64,000 nt of DNA from a virus. The position numbers and the translations under genes are program-made. The stretch is from the IMG/VR virus record IMGVR_UViG_3300042922_001182, positions 174,985-238,984 of that record. One strand, written 5' to 3'. Shown one piece after another: positions 63,889-64,000 of the stretch; within the stretch, counting starts at the first letter, position 1, and the number at the start of each line of letters is the position of its first letter. Below the pieces are notes generated by a model, which was given only the letters and a program-made list of their open reading frames with translations, was not told where the DNA came from and did not search any database.

Positions 63889-64000
63889 ATGCCCATCTGC
63901 GAGTGCTACCCCGGCCACACCTGCGGCACCTGCATGTCGGACATGGAGGCCGACTACGACGAGATGACGACCTACACCCACTCAAGAGGAGACAACGACA
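63889..64000 (+). CDS. Cysteine-rich small protein, cut by the window end
   Basis: ATG 63889 follows CCAAGGAGGCGACC. The visible 37 residues contain CECYPGHTCGTC, a possible zinc or metal site, and an acidic stretch. The frame is open at the edge. Confidence 0.5.
   Translation, partial: MPICECYPGHTCGTCMSDMEADYDEMTTYTHSRGDND

Overview
This window looks like part of a large (jumbo-type) tailed-phage genome from a high-GC host. The evidence is dense tandem coding with frequent 1-11 nt gene overlaps, Rho-independent terminators ending in T-runs, contractile-tail/baseplate-like genes, a phage chaperonin, a DnaG-type primase, RNase H, and a fragment of a multisubunit RNA polymerase beta-prime chain of the kind seen in split jumbo-phage polymerases. 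No ribosomal, metabolic or integrase genes were recognised, and I found no tRNA, rRNA or CRISPR. The host cannot be named from sequence alone. Shine-Dalgarno sequences are strong (AGGAGG), and TTG starts are common: eleven genes appear to use one.

Layout. 0.2-3.5 kb: three probable virion proteins. 3.6-6.4 kb (minus): baseplate-hub-like protein, YspA-type SLOG protein and a FEN-like 5'-3' exonuclease. 6.4-6.8 kb: AT-rich non-coding region. 6.8-8.4 kb: unknown gene and a zinc-finger PD-(D/E)XK nuclease with its own promoter. 8.5-11.5 kb: gp25-like baseplate gene, a large zinc-cysteine protein followed by an orphan reading frame without a start codon, and small genes. 11.6-19.5 kb: chaperonin, two conserved unknowns, DUF262 domain, zinc protein, primase and small membrane protein. 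19.5-21.7 kb (minus): small membrane proteins, an unknown and guanylate kinase. 21.8-26.3 kb: small genes facing a minus operon (RNase H and a paralogous pair). 26.4-32 kb and 35-48.4 kb: unknown genes containing two paralogous GHKL (Hsp90/histidine-kinase fold) ATPases, with a 2OG-Fe(II) oxygenase in the second block. 32.1-35 kb: two tail/baseplate genes. 49-60.3 kb: a plus-strand run of nearly 30 tiny, mostly acidic, overlapping genes with several internal paralogous families and one frameshifted gene. 60.3-61.2 kb (minus): three small proteins. 61.3-64 kb: acyl-carrier-like protein, RNAP beta-prime segment, a permuted NlpC/P60-like hydrolase and a gene cut by the window end.

Regulation. 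A CATATTAT-type motif, often followed 3-4 nt later by GTGAC, sits before at least ten genes or operons in intergenic DNA on both strands, and is absent before the recognised baseplate and tail genes. I infer a phage-specific, probably early, promoter class. In three places the motif lies directly in front of or against a terminator-like hairpin that precedes the next gene, suggesting attenuation or a protective 5' stem-loop.

The most unusual content is the pair of GHKL ATPases with their neighbouring small-domain proteins, the gene-family expansion at 47-60 kb, and the ACP-like protein lacking the prosthetic-group serine.
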